The translations under genes were made by a program, and so were the position numbers. From positions 36,427 through 100,426 of the forward strand of contig JAQTOP010000002.1 in the NCBI GenBank assembly GCA_028713285.1: DNA of 64,000 nucleotides, given 5' to 3'. This document shows, piece after piece, positions 21,681 to 32,397 of this stretch. Numbering within the stretch: the first letter of the stretch is position 1; each line of letters opens with the position of its first letter. Source of the stretch: Terrimicrobiaceae bacterium. GTDB taxonomy: Bacteria > Verrucomicrobiota > Verrucomicrobiia > Chthoniobacterales > JAATET01. The notes below the pieces were generated by a model. The model ran no database searches, had not been told where the DNA came from, and worked only from the letters and a program-made list of their open reading frames with translations.

Positions 21681-23825
21681 ATGAAGATCGTTCACATCGT
21701 TTTCAACTCCCACATCGACCCCGTCTGGCTTTGGCCCTGGCAGGCGGGGCTGGATGCCTTGCTCGCGACCTGCCGCATCGCCTGCGACATGCTGGATCGG
21801 CATCCCAGCCTGATATACAATCGGGGAGAGGCGTGGGTGTACCGGCAGATCGAGCTGATCGATCCTGACCTTTTCTCCCGAATCAAGGCTCATGTTCATG
21901 CCGGCCGGTGGGAAATCGTGGGCGGCTGGTGGATTCAGCCCGACTGCAACCAGCCCAGCGGCTTTGCCCTCGAGAAACAAATCGAGCTGGGAAGGGAGTT
22001 CTTTACCTCCCGCTTCGGGCACTTTCCAGAGGTGGCCTACAATGTGGACAGTTTCGGCCACGCCGCGACCCTTCCCGGCTACCTGGCAACCCACGGCCAG
22101 AAGTATTATGTGATGATGCGCCCGCAGGAGCATGAAAGGGCGCTTCCGGCCCGGCTCTTCCGCTGGCGCGGGTACCCCGGGGGCCAGGAAGTGACCGCTT
22201 TCCGGATCGCAGGCAGTTACAATGCGGGCGATATCAAATGGGAGCACATCGACAAATCCCTGACCGAATTGCCGGAAGGCATTCGGGATACCATGTGCTT
22301 TGTCAGCGCGGGCGATCATGGGGGAGGCCCCACCGAAAAACAAATCGCGTGGATTCAGGAAAACCAGCACGCGGTGGACGGCGTGAAGCTCGAATTCTCC
22401 TCCCCGGCCCGGTTCTTCGCCCGGGTGGCACCACAAATTCCGAGCCTCCCTCTCGTGACGGGAGAGCTGCAAATGCACGCCATCGGATGCTATTCCGTTC
22501 ATCGCCAGATAAAGGCCGGACTGCGCCGGGCCGAAGACCTGATGCATCAGGCCGATTCCATTCGCAGCCGGCTGGGGAACCGCGCCGCCTCGCTGCCGGA
22601 TCTGCGAAGAGGATGGGAGCAAATATGCTTCAATCATTTTCACGACACTCTCGGCGGGACGTGCATTCCCAGCGCCAACCTTCAGGCGATCGACCAGATT
22701 GGAGAAGCGGCGTCCCTTGCCGGCGAAAACCTCCAGTTGGGATTGCGCATTCTCCTGGCGGATCTCCCCGAGAATCCCGCGCACCGGATGGTGGTTTACA
22801 ATCCAGGCCCGCGGGACTTCGGCGGCTATTTTGAAGCGGAACCGTGGACGGAGGGCATGCCCTGGAAAAACGTGCGCATCCTCGACGAAAAGGGGAAGAC
22901 CGTTTCGGGACAACTCGTCCACACCGAGGCGAGCTGCGGGGGGATGCACCGGGTACTTTTTCCCGTCCAGGTTCCCGCCGGAGAGCGGCGCGTGCTTCAT
23001 TTGCGCCGCGACCTCAAACCCGCCCACCCAGCCGCTCCGGACGCCATCGTCAAAGGAAAGACGCTTCAAAACCGCCTGGGCGTCACCGTGGTTCCGGGTG
23101 CGCGCACGGCGCTGGTCTTCGGCTCGAAAAGCGCGGGGAACACCCTGCGTCCCGAGTTGGAACTGATCGACGATCCTTCCGACACCTGGTCGCATCGGAT
23201 CGACCGCTATGATGAAAAGGCCGCCGCCCGGCCCAGGTGGGATCGCGCGCAATTCCTCGATCATGGGCCGTTGATGGCCTCCTTTCTACAGACGGGCGCC
23301 ATCTCTCAATCCCGTCTGCGAGCCGAGTATCGCGTCCACGCCCGCCGTTCGTGGGTGGAGCTGCGATTGCAGGTCCACTGGATGGAGAAGCACAAGCTCC
23401 TCAAGCTGGTGCTGCGGCTGCCCGATCTGGGGACGGAACGGATGGACGGAATTTTGGGCGGACAGTTGACCCGGCCGAATTCCGGCGCGGAGAGTCCCTT
23501 GCGGGATTGGACACTTTTTTCCTTGGAAAATGGAGGGAAGCTCGCGGTGGTGTGCCCCGACGTTTACGCCCTGGATGCGACGAAAAGGCGCCTTCGCCTC
23601 ACGCTGCTGCGCAGTCCGCTCCTGGCCCACCACGAGCCGAATCCGGGAACGGATCCCCGCGCGACGATCGCGGATCAAGGCGTTCACGAGTTCCGCTTCC
23701 TTTTTCGTGTCGGCCCGCGTTTGCGTCCCGAGGATCTCGAACACGAAGCCTGGCAATTGCGGGAGCCGCCCCTGTATGCCGACACGACCAGGGGAATGCC
23801 CGCCAGCTGCTGGGCGGGTCTGTAG
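21681..23825 (+). CDS. Glycoside hydrolase family 38 alpha-mannosidase-like protein
   Basis: VHIVFNSHIDPVWLWPWQAG; GRWEIVGGWWIQPDCNQPSG; VAYNVDSFGHAATLPGYL (GH38 nucleophile region). Confidence 0.85.
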   Translation: MKIVHIVFNSHIDPVWLWPWQAGLDALLATCRIACDMLDRHPSLIYNRGEAWVYRQIELIDPDLFSRIKAHVHAGRWEIVGGWWIQPDCNQPSGFALEKQIELGREFFTSRFGHFPEVAYNVDSFGHAATLPGYLATHGQKYYVMMRPQEHERALPARLFRWRGYPGGQEVTAFRIAGSYNAGDIKWEHIDKSLTELPEGIRDTMCFVSAGDHGGGPTEKQIAWIQENQHAVDGVKLEFSSPARFFARVAPQIPSLPLVTGELQMHAIGCYSVHRQIKAGLRRAEDLMHQADSIRSRLGNRAASLPDLRRGWEQICFNHFHDTLGGTCIPSANLQAIDQIGEAASLAGENLQLGLRILLADLPENPAHRMVVYNPGPRDFGGYFEAEPWTEGMPWKNVRILDEKGKTVSGQLVHTEASCGGMHRVLFPVQVPAGERRVLHLRRDLKPAHPAAPDAIVKGKTLQNRLGVTVVPGARTALVFGSKSAGNTLRPELELIDDPSDTWSHRIDRYDEKAAARPRWDRAQFLDHGPLMASFLQTGAISQSRLRAEYRVHARRSWVELRLQVHWMEKHKLLKLVLRLPDLGTERMDGILGGQLTRPNSGAESPLRDWTLFSLENGGKLAVVCPDVYALDATKRRLRLTLLRSPLLAHHEPNPGTDPRATIADQGVHEFRFLFRVGPRLRPEDLEHEAWQLREPPLYADTTRGMPASCWAGL

Positions 23826-23838
23826 GGCTTTCAAGAAT

Positions 23839-24972
23839 ATGAATGGTCAAAAACGCGTTATCTCAGGACAGGAGAGCTGGACATTTTCCACGAAGGACGT
23901 CGAAGCCGCCGTGACCCGGCAGGGGGGGCATCTGGCCCCGGTGCGTTTTCGCATCGGCGGGCGATGGGTCGAGCCGTTCGATATTGCTCCCTGGGCGGAG
24001 GAGAAGGTGGCTCCGGGCACGCACCAAGTGCTCCGCGTGATGCGTGGCGATTTTTTCTGCATGCCATTTGGCGGCAATGAAACACCGAGCCACGGTGAGC
24101 AGCATCCTCCCCACGGTGAAACGGCGAATGCGCGATGGAGGCTCGAATCGGGCTCCGCCCAGCATCTGCATCTTTCCCTGCGAACTTCCATCCGGGAAGG
24201 CAGGGTGGATAAGCGGATCCGGTTGATTCCCGGCCACACCGCTCTCTATTTGCAGCATGTGATCTCGGGAATGACGGGCCCCATGTGCCTGGGGCATCAC
24301 GCCATCCTCAAAATCCCGGAGGGAGCCGCCGGGCGGGTGAGCCTGAGCCCGTTTCGATTCGGTCAGGTTTTCCCTGGTCAACTTGAGGAGTCGGCGAAAG
24401 GGGGATACTCGATCCTGAAGCCGGGAGCGAAATTTAAAACCCTGTCGCGCGTCCCTCAAACGGACGGAAAATGGGCCGACCTCTCCGTCTATCCCGCGCG
24501 CGAAGGCTACGAAGACCTCGTCCTGATGGCTTCGGAAACCACACTTCCGTTTGCGTGGACCGCGCTCACCGTGCCGGAGGAAAACCATGTGTGGTTTGCT
24601 TTGAAAGATCCCCGCGTGCTGCCTTCGACCGTATTCTGGATATCAAACGGAGGGCGGCACTACGCCCCATGGAACGGCCGGCATCGGCGCGCCATCGGGC
24701 TGGAGGAAGTGGTCGCCAATTTTCATTACGGCCTGGCAGAGTCGGCCAGGGCCAACCCGCTGACGCGCGCGGGCACGCCAACCTGCGTGCGGCTCGATCC
24801 ACAACGGCCGTTCGCGGTGAACTATATCATGGCGATGGCCGAAATTCCGCGCGGCTTTGACATCGTGAAAACCATTCATTCGTCCGCCGACGGAAAATCC
24901 GTCCGCCTTGCCTCGAAATCGGGGAAGTCCGTTTCCGTGGCGGTGGATACCTCCTTCCTTTCCACCCAATAA
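23839..24972 (+). CDS. Galactose-mutarotase-like (aldose-epimerase fold) hypothetical protein
   Basis: Intact ORF within the sugar locus; RQGGHLAPVRF...RIRLIPGHTALYLQHVISGM pattern; no confident family name. Confidence 0.5.
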   Translation: MNGQKRVISGQESWTFSTKDVEAAVTRQGGHLAPVRFRIGGRWVEPFDIAPWAEEKVAPGTHQVLRVMRGDFFCMPFGGNETPSHGEQHPPHGETANARWRLESGSAQHLHLSLRTSIREGRVDKRIRLIPGHTALYLQHVISGMTGPMCLGHHAILKIPEGAAGRVSLSPFRFGQVFPGQLEESAKGGYSILKPGAKFKTLSRVPQTDGKWADLSVYPAREGYEDLVLMASETTLPFAWTALTVPEENHVWFALKDPRVLPSTVFWISNGGRHYAPWNGRHRRAIGLEEVVANFHYGLAESARANPLTRAGTPTCVRLDPQRPFAVNYIMAMAEIPRGFDIVKTIHSSADGKSVRLASKSGKSVSVAVDTSFLSTQ

Positions 24973-24985
24973 TTCCGTGCAAAAT

Positions 24986-27175
24986 ATGCGAACCAGCCAC
25001 CGAAACTACGAACAAAGCATGGGGCTTTGGATCAATGAGCCGTTGCTGCTTCATCCCGAAGAGATCGACCGATCCATCCACGAGCTTGCCGATGCGGGAT
25101 ACGACACCGTGCGGCTGTTTGTCCGGCACTCGAACTTTACCCTGCGCTGCCCGGAGGTTGTGGAAGCGGTTCGGCGCGCCGTGAAAACGGGCCATGAGCG
25201 GGGCATGCGCCTCGCCCTGGACTGCGAGCCGCACGAGCTCGTGGGGCGCGACATGGGGCGGCAGTTTCCCGGTGAAATGAGCAGCAAGCTGTTGCGGCAA
25301 TCGGTGCAAGTCGTGGATGGCCACTGGATCATGCGGGTTGAGCCGCCGTCGTTGGGCGGCTATGTGGGAGCCCCTCTGGATGGGGTTGAGGCGGCCTATT
25401 TGCGCGTGGAAGGGAACTTGAAGAAGATCGGCCTCGGCGACCATACCGTCAGTCGCGGTTTCCAGTGGTATCGCAATGGAAACGTCCACCGCGAGCTGTT
25501 CTATCGGGAAGGCGTGCCGGCGAGTCCCCACCCCGTTCACGAATTGCGCGGCTGCCTGCCAGGCAGCGTCAATGGGGAGCTGATCGTTTATCTGCGGTTC
25601 AGCGTGAGGACTGTCGTGGATTTCTGGTCGGAGGGTTGTCGCAGGTATTACGAGGAGCTTCTCGAATGCTACCGCGACATTCCGCTCGACGGCGTGGGTT
25701 GGGATGAACCTGCGGTCGCTGGCGATTGGAAGTGCTACCATTACGGCGCCGGCTTCGCCGCCGCATTTGAGAGGCTCAATGGCTATGCGCTGACTGACAG
25801 ACTTTACCTGTTGGATGAGCCGGGCATGTCCGCGGAAGCCGCCAAGGTCCGCCTCGATTACTACCGGACGCTTAACGAAGGCCTCGCGAGGGCGCAGGCA
25901 AATCTGATCGCCAAGGCGCGCTCTCTATTCGGCAAGGATCTTCTGCTCGGGACGCATCACACATGGCAGGGCGAAGCCGGCATCAACGATTACCGGTCCG
26001 GCGCGGTGGATTACTTCCGGTTGAATGACTGCATGGACGCGGGCTACACGGATGTTCCCCAATGGGACCCCGAATCGGTGGCGTATGCCTACACCTTGGG
26101 ATCCTCGCTGGGGCGGCTCACGCCATCCGGCGAAGCCGAGGTCAATACCTGGCACTGGATGCCCACGGTCAGCAACATTCACCACAACGTGAACTTGATG
26201 ACGTTGATGAATATCACCTGGTTCAACATCTGGTTCGGCCGCGACTGCGACTGCGTCATGCAGCAGGGACATTACACCTGGCCGACGACGGTGGCTTATA
26301 TGCAGCGCCACCGCGAGTTTCAGCGGCAGATCGGAAAGCGCCGCCCGGTGGCGGACGTGGCCATCTGGCACGGCTGGGAAGGCGTGTGTGCATGGAACAA
26401 GGCCAGTCTGGCCAACACTCACAAGACATTTTGTCTGAACACCAGCCGGCTGCTTATCGACCGCAGCGTCGCCGCTGATTTTATCGACAGCCGCCTCCTC
26501 GCTGGCAGCCGCATCGAGAATGGCCGGCTCGTGAACGATCTGGGCAGCTACCGTGTGCTTGTGATGCCTTACGCTCTTGTGCTGCCGGGCAAGGCATTCG
26601 AGGTGTGCGCCGCGTTCAGCCGCGCCGGAGGACGCGTCATTTTTGTCGGCACACCCGTTGCCGCCGACGATCAGGGATGCTCGCTCACCGACGCATTTGC
26701 CGGATTGCTTGGCATTCCGCCAATGACCGCGGAGCATTACATGGCGGGACTCGATGCCGTCTGCACGATGCCGGACTGCCGCCTGCAACGGCTGGAAGTC
26801 TGCCGTCCGCTTGCCGCCGGCCTGCCGCGCGCGCTGGTTTCCTGCGAGGGCGAGACGCACGGCGTGGTCAGCGAGGAGGGAAACGCGGTGTTCCTGACGG
26901 ATCTCGATCCTCAGGAACGCCTGCTCGAACGCATCGAGGATGCGCTGTCGGACGACGTGCAGGCGCACGGCAGCAATTTGCTCTGGCGGCTTTACCGGGG
27001 CGAGGAAGGGGACCTGCTGGTCGTGGTCGCGCGCGAAGACCGGCCCTTGCGCGGCATGGTGCGCTGGCAAGGCAGGTTGATCGAGCTGACCGACGGCTCG
27101 GTGGGATTATTTGAAATTCGCGGCGGAGAGCTGTCGGTCAAAGGCGATGTCGTCTGGAAGCCCCTGTCAATATGA
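24986..27175 (+). CDS. Putative glycoside hydrolase: TIM barrel plus GH42-type amidotransferase/trimerisation-like domain
   Basis: Barrel-like DGVGWDEPAVAGDW, LLLGTHHTWQGEAGINDY; followed by VADVAIWHGWEGVCAWN...NTSRLLIDRSVAADFIDSRLL...YRVLVMPYALVLPGKAF...GGRVIFVG. Confidence 0.55.
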   Translation: MRTSHRNYEQSMGLWINEPLLLHPEEIDRSIHELADAGYDTVRLFVRHSNFTLRCPEVVEAVRRAVKTGHERGMRLALDCEPHELVGRDMGRQFPGEMSSKLLRQSVQVVDGHWIMRVEPPSLGGYVGAPLDGVEAAYLRVEGNLKKIGLGDHTVSRGFQWYRNGNVHRELFYREGVPASPHPVHELRGCLPGSVNGELIVYLRFSVRTVVDFWSEGCRRYYEELLECYRDIPLDGVGWDEPAVAGDWKCYHYGAGFAAAFERLNGYALTDRLYLLDEPGMSAEAAKVRLDYYRTLNEGLARAQANLIAKARSLFGKDLLLGTHHTWQGEAGINDYRSGAVDYFRLNDCMDAGYTDVPQWDPESVAYAYTLGSSLGRLTPSGEAEVNTWHWMPTVSNIHHNVNLMTLMNITWFNIWFGRDCDCVMQQGHYTWPTTVAYMQRHREFQRQIGKRRPVADVAIWHGWEGVCAWNKASLANTHKTFCLNTSRLLIDRSVAADFIDSRLLAGSRIENGRLVNDLGSYRVLVMPYALVLPGKAFEVCAAFSRAGGRVIFVGTPVAADDQGCSLTDAFAGLLGIPPMTAEHYMAGLDAVCTMPDCRLQRLEVCRPLAAGLPRALVSCEGETHGVVSEEGNAVFLTDLDPQERLLERIEDALSDDVQAHGSNLLWRLYRGEEGDLLVVVAREDRPLRGMVRWQGRLIELTDGSVGLFEIRGGELSVKGDVVWKPLSI

Positions 27176-27218
27176 GCCACCCGCAGAGCAAAAACAAAAG
27201 GCCCTTTCAGCAGCCACG

Positions 27219-29882
27219 ATGAAAGAAAACATCGACACGATTTACCTCGTTCACCACACCCACACCGACATCGGATTCACAAACGAGCAGCCGGTGGTGA
27301 TGGATTTGCACGCGCAATTCATCGACCAGGCCATCGATCTTTGCGAGCAGACGGCGGACTATCCCAAGGGCAGCGCGTTGAAGTGGACCTGCGAGGCGAT
27401 GGGGACCGTGCTCTACTGGCTGCGGCATCGTTCCGACAGGCAAATCCAGCGGTTCGTGGATCTCGAAAAGCAGGACCGCATCGAGGTGACGGGAACTTTC
27501 GGCGTATTCAGCCAGTGCATCCCGCACGAGGCGATGTATCGGCAATTCTATCCCGCGGAAAAGCTCCGCAAGGACTACGGGATCAAGGTCACCACCGCGA
27601 TGCATTGCGACATCAACGGCCACAACTGGGGCATGGTGGAGGCGATGCTGGATTGCGGCATCGACGCCTTCAGCATGGCGATCAATGAAAACGTCGGACG
27701 CGCCGCATTCAATCGACAGCGGCCCAACGGCTTTTATTGGGAGGGAGCCAGCGGGAGGAAGATTCTGAGCTGGAACGGCCTGCACTATAACAGCAATAAC
27801 TACTTCGGATTTCCCGGCATCTGGGAACGATCCTATCGGGGTCTTCCCAGTGACAAGCAGGAGGCCGTGAAGTTGCTGCCCGCCTTCCTCGACTGGCTGA
27901 AGAAGCGGCAATATCCGTATCCGTTTTCCCTCTTCCAGGTGACTTACACCACCTTTGTCGATAACGGCCCGCCCGATCCAAGGCTGGCGGATTTTGTGCG
28001 CTGGTGGAACGAAAACGGGCATGCGCCCCGGATGGAGATCGTCACGCTGCGCGAGTATTTCGATGCGCTTCGCCGCCAACCGGCCGGCCTGCTGCCAACG
28101 CATCGCGGGGAGTGGACCGACTATTGGAATATCGGCGCGGCTTCCACCGCCTACGAAACTTCGCTGAACCGCCGCACCTATCATCGCCTCTACGAATCCG
28201 AGCTGGCCCTCGCCTGGGGCGATCCCATCCACGCGCTCGCACGCCGGCCCGAACTTCGGGAGTCCTGGGAAAACGCATGGTGGTATGACGAGCACACCTG
28301 GGGCGCCAACACGAGCATCGTCCAGCCGTTTCGCCAGCCCGCACGCAGCCAGTTGAACCAGAAGCTTAACTTCGCCTATCGCGCCCGAAGTTTTGCGCAA
28401 CTTACCCGGCTGGAAGCGATTGACCGCGTGGCCCGGTCGCTGCGAGGCGAGGGGGATGGCTACTACGTCATGGCCCTGAACCCGCTTCCGTGGGAACGCG
28501 AGGAACGCCTGCAATTTCCCTCCACATGGCTCGACACCGACGCCGCTGCAACGGTCAGCCATGTGCAATGCCTCGACCGCATCGAAGGTTCCGAACAACA
28601 GGGCCTGGGCGACCAGGCCATGGCAGTGTCGGAACCGGTCAGGATTCCGCCGATGGGCTACCGTCTGTTTCCCGCTGCTAGACTCAACGCGCAGACTGTT
28701 CCTCCGTCGCAAGGCAGGCCGGTGCGCGTGGCCAAAGCCGAGAACTCCTGGCTACGGGTCGAACTGGACGCGAAACGGGGCGGCATCAAGAGCCTCTTCG
28801 ACAAGAAGCGGCGGCGGGAGTGGGTCGATGCAAAACATGAATATTCGCTGGGCGGGTATGTCCATGAGCATTGCGAAGCTGGCAAGAATGCGACGGATAT
28901 GTATGGCGGACGGATGCAGATTTTCCTCGAGGCCGACTGGAGCAAGTTCATGGGCTATCGCGGCTGGAACGCGAATTGGCCGGCGGTCCGGCGCGGTGTG
29001 ACGAAGGTCGTCTCGCAAACCGCGACGACCTTGCCGGGCCAGATTCGATTCGTTCAAAAATGCCTCGCGCCAGGCGCGAAAAACGTCGAATACGAAATCA
29101 CGCTGGCGGAGGACAAAGCGTATGTGGACCTCAAAGTCACCATCGACAAACTGTGGGACACCGCGCCGGAGGCTTGCTATGTGACCTTTCCCTTTGCCCT
29201 GCCAAAATCGCGGCCCCGCTACCAGACGGCGGGCGGTGTGGTGCGTCCACATCTCGACCAGTTGCCGGATTGCAATCAGGACTATCACACCGCGCAGCAT
29301 TGGGCGGACCTTTCGAATGACAAATGCGGCGTCACCGTCACTACGGTGGACGCTCCCAATGTGATGTTTGGCGGATTCAACCTCGCGAAGCTGTTTGACA
29401 AACCGCGTCCAAACATTCCTCCGCTGCTATTGAGTGTCGCGATGACGAATTACTACCATGTCAATTACGCGGGCGGCCAGCTTGGTTCCACGACGTTTCA
29501 TTACCGGATCTTTCCGCACGATGCCTTTGATGGGGCGGAGTCCAATCGTATCGGACAGGAGGCGGCCTTCCCGCTGATCTGCCATCCCGTCATGAATCCC
29601 GCGGGAACCCGGCCTGGCAAATCCAGTCTCCTAACCCTAAGCAATCCCGCCATCGTGCCGCTGGCAGTCAAGCCCTCCGAAGACGGCAGGGCGCTCATCA
29701 TCCGACTCTACAACCCCCTGGACAAATCCCGGTCTCTCACGGCACGCCTGTTCTCCGAACCCCGCGAAATCTGGCAGTGCGACAACCTGGAGAACGCCAA
29801 AACCCAATTGCCGCACAAGGGAGGCAAGTTTACGGCCACCTTTTCGCCGCACGCGACGCTCGCCTTTCGGGTCGTTCTTTGA
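27219..29882 (+). CDS. GH38 N-terminal-like (DUF5054-like) glycoside hydrolase
   Basis: IYLVHHTHTDIGFT; DRIEVTGTFGVFSQCIPHEAMYRQFYPAEKLRKDYG; AMHCDINGHNWGMVEAMLDCGIDAFSM. Confidence 0.75.
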   Translation: MKENIDTIYLVHHTHTDIGFTNEQPVVMDLHAQFIDQAIDLCEQTADYPKGSALKWTCEAMGTVLYWLRHRSDRQIQRFVDLEKQDRIEVTGTFGVFSQCIPHEAMYRQFYPAEKLRKDYGIKVTTAMHCDINGHNWGMVEAMLDCGIDAFSMAINENVGRAAFNRQRPNGFYWEGASGRKILSWNGLHYNSNNYFGFPGIWERSYRGLPSDKQEAVKLLPAFLDWLKKRQYPYPFSLFQVTYTTFVDNGPPDPRLADFVRWWNENGHAPRMEIVTLREYFDALRRQPAGLLPTHRGEWTDYWNIGAASTAYETSLNRRTYHRLYESELALAWGDPIHALARRPELRESWENAWWYDEHTWGANTSIVQPFRQPARSQLNQKLNFAYRARSFAQLTRLEAIDRVARSLRGEGDGYYVMALNPLPWEREERLQFPSTWLDTDAAATVSHVQCLDRIEGSEQQGLGDQAMAVSEPVRIPPMGYRLFPAARLNAQTVPPSQGRPVRVAKAENSWLRVELDAKRGGIKSLFDKKRRREWVDAKHEYSLGGYVHEHCEAGKNATDMYGGRMQIFLEADWSKFMGYRGWNANWPAVRRGVTKVVSQTATTLPGQIRFVQKCLAPGAKNVEYEITLAEDKAYVDLKVTIDKLWDTAPEACYVTFPFALPKSRPRYQTAGGVVRPHLDQLPDCNQDYHTAQHWADLSNDKCGVTVTTVDAPNVMFGGFNLAKLFDKPRPNIPPLLLSVAMTNYYHVNYAGGQLGSTTFHYRIFPHDAFDGAESNRIGQEAAFPLICHPVMNPAGTRPGKSSLLTLSNPAIVPLAVKPSEDGRALIIRLYNPLDKSRSLTARLFSEPREIWQCDNLENAKTQLPHKGGKFTATFSPHATLAFRVVL

Positions 29883-29914
29883 AATTAAATGGGAAAATCC
29901 CCACGCTCCGCGCA

Positions 29915-31111
29915 ATGAAAACCAAGGAATTACGCATTGGAATCATCGGTTACAACTTTATGGGCAGGGCCCACTCGAATGGCTGGCTGCAGGCTGCGAA
30001 GTTTTTCGATCTCGAAAGCCTGCCGGTTCTTCAAGTTGCGTGCGGTCGCAACGGATCCGCCCTGCGCGCTTTTGCCGATCGGTGGCACTGGAAACACATT
30101 GAGACGGATTGGAAAAAGGTTGTGGAACGGGACGACGTGGATGTCATCGACATCTCGCTGCCGCAGCACCTGCACGCCGAGGTCGCCCTTGCAGCCGCGG
30201 AGGCGGGAAAGCACATCTTTTGCGAAAAGCCCATGGCACTGTCCTCCGGCGATGCCGGGCAAATGCTTCAGGCTGCAGAAAAGGCCGGCATCAAGCATTA
30301 CGTCAATCATAACTATCGTCGTTGTCCGGCCGTGCGTCTGGCGCGCCGGTTGATCGATGAAGGCAAAATTGGGCGCATTTTTCATTGGCGTGGCGCTTAT
30401 CAGCAGGACTGGATCGTCGATCCGGAATTTCCTCTCACCTGGCATCTGCGGAAGGAAACCGCCGGCACCGGCCCGCACGGCGACCTCAATTCGCACAGCG
30501 TGGACCTGGCCCACTATCTCGTTGGCGATGTAAAGTCCGTAAGCTGCTTGATGTCGAACTTCATCAAGGAGCGCCCACTGCCCGGCGAGGGCGCGGCGAC
30601 CTTCAGCGCAGGAAAAAGCACCGGTCCGCGCCGGACCGGGGAAGTCAGCGTCGAGGACGCCTCGCTCATGCTGGTGGAATTTGCCAATGGTGCCGTCGGC
30701 TCATTCGAGGCAACGCGATTTGCTCCCGGGCGAAAAAATCGCAATACCTTTGAGATATACGGCAGCGAGGGAAGCGTTGCTTTCGACTTGGAACGCATGA
30801 ACGAGCTCCAATACTTTTCCCGGCGGGATCCGGAATATGCCCAGGGATTCCGGACGATTCTTGCCACGGAATCCTCCCACGACTACATCGCGAACTGGTG
30901 GCCGCCGGGCCATACGATTGGTTATGAGCACACCTTTGTACACGGCATGGTGGACTTTATCAACGCCATCGACGGGAATCGGCCGATCGCTCCGGATTTT
31001 GCCGATGGTCTAAAATGCATCAAGGTGCTCGAGGCCGGAGCTCGATCCGCCGAAACCGGGCAGCGGGTGGCTGTTGACTCGATGCCAGCCTTGGAACGGA
31101 TAGCCTCGTAG
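29915..31111 (+). CDS. Gfo/Idh/MocA-family oxidoreductase
   Basis: RIGIIGYNFMGRAHSNGW; DVDVIDISLPQHLHAEVALAAAEAGKHIFCEKPMAL; GPHGDLNSHSVDLAHYLVG. Confidence 0.93.
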   Translation: MKTKELRIGIIGYNFMGRAHSNGWLQAAKFFDLESLPVLQVACGRNGSALRAFADRWHWKHIETDWKKVVERDDVDVIDISLPQHLHAEVALAAAEAGKHIFCEKPMALSSGDAGQMLQAAEKAGIKHYVNHNYRRCPAVRLARRLIDEGKIGRIFHWRGAYQQDWIVDPEFPLTWHLRKETAGTGPHGDLNSHSVDLAHYLVGDVKSVSCLMSNFIKERPLPGEGAATFSAGKSTGPRRTGEVSVEDASLMLVEFANGAVGSFEATRFAPGRKNRNTFEIYGSEGSVAFDLERMNELQYFSRRDPEYAQGFRTILATESSHDYIANWWPPGHTIGYEHTFVHGMVDFINAIDGNRPIAPDFADGLKCIKVLEAGARSAETGQRVAVDSMPALERIAS

Positions 31112-31122
31112 CTTCTTCCCAC

Positions 31123-32376
31123 ATGAAATTGACTCTCCCACTGCGCCTGATTCTCCTTGCGCCATCGATATTTCTGTCGAGCGACCTGCATGCCGCGCCA
31201 CTTATTCGGCCCAATGATGTGGTCGCGATCAACGGCGATTCGATTACCGCCCAGCAGCAATACTCGGTTTTTATCGAGGAATATCTCCTGGCCTGCCAGC
31301 CGGTGAAAAATGTTCGATCGATCAACTTTGGCGTGGGAGGCGCCACGGCCGGATATTTTGACGGGCGAATTGCGAGCGACATCCTGCCATTCAAGCCCAC
31401 CGTTGCCACAGCCTGCTTTGGCATGAACGACGGCCATTACCAGCCGATCAGCAAGGAAAATCAAGAGGCTTATCGCAAGGCGTATACATCTGCTTTGGAA
31501 AAGCTGAAGGCTGGCGGGGTGCGGACGATTATCGTCGGAGGACCGGGCTGCGTGGATGGAACTTATTTTCACAAGCCCGAGGTCACGGCCGATGGTTACA
31601 ATGAAACCTTGCGGGATCTGGGTGAAATCGCCCGTGGTATTGCGAAGCAGGAGGGATTCGTCTTCGCCGATGTGCATCAGGCGATGATGTCGGCGATGAC
31701 CGGGGCAAAGGCCGCCAACGCCTCCGACAGCTTTTTTAGCGGAGGTGATGGGGTTCATCCTCCGCCCAACGGCCATCTTGCGATGGCCTATGCCTTCCTC
31801 AAGGCATTAGGTTGCGACGGCGCCATCGGGACGATCACCTTCGATCTGTCGGCAGGCAGGGCGGCGGGCACTCCGGGTCATAAGGTTCTATCCATCAATG
31901 GCGGCTCGGTCGCAATTGAGAGCACACGTTATCCCTTTTGTTTTGTCGGAGATCTCGCTGCCACCAAGATCCTTCCCTACCTTCCTTTCAACCAGGACCT
32001 CAACCGATACACACTGATTGTCATGGGGCTTAAAACTTTCAAAGCAAGGGTGACATGGGGAGCGGACTCCAAAGAGTTTTCCGCCGCGGAGCTTGGAAAA
32101 GGAATCAATCTCGCCGCCGAATTTCTTAACAACCCCTTTTGCGAGCGATTCGCCGAGCTTCAGGAGTTCGTTCTTGCAAAGCAGGGTTATGAAATACCTT
32201 TGGCTCAAGGTATTTTGCATAAGACAACGCGCTTCAAAGCTCAGGAGCCAGAGCAGGGCGCCGCTTTGGATCAAATCGCGGAGACCGGCATCGATCTTCA
32301 ACACAAGCTCGCTGACCTGGCGGCTGGACGGGTTGTACCGGTGACTCATACGATCTCGATCGAGCCCGTTCCCTGA
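31123..32376 (+). CDS. SGNH/GDSL-family hydrolase, predicted secreted
   Basis: Signal-like N-terminus; VVAINGDSITAQQQYSVFI; FGVGGATA; ACFGMNDGHY; GGDGVHPPPNGHLAMAYAFLKAL. Confidence 0.85.
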   Translation: MKLTLPLRLILLAPSIFLSSDLHAAPLIRPNDVVAINGDSITAQQQYSVFIEEYLLACQPVKNVRSINFGVGGATAGYFDGRIASDILPFKPTVATACFGMNDGHYQPISKENQEAYRKAYTSALEKLKAGGVRTIIVGGPGCVDGTYFHKPEVTADGYNETLRDLGEIARGIAKQEGFVFADVHQAMMSAMTGAKAANASDSFFSGGDGVHPPPNGHLAMAYAFLKALGCDGAIGTITFDLSAGRAAGTPGHKVLSINGGSVAIESTRYPFCFVGDLAATKILPYLPFNQDLNRYTLIVMGLKTFKARVTWGADSKEFSAAELGKGINLAAEFLNNPFCERFAELQEFVLAKQGYEIPLAQGILHKTTRFKAQEPEQGAALDQIAETGIDLQHKLADLAAGRVVPVTHTISIEPVP

Positions 32377-32397
32377 CGAGCGTTCCCCCGGAGGGGT

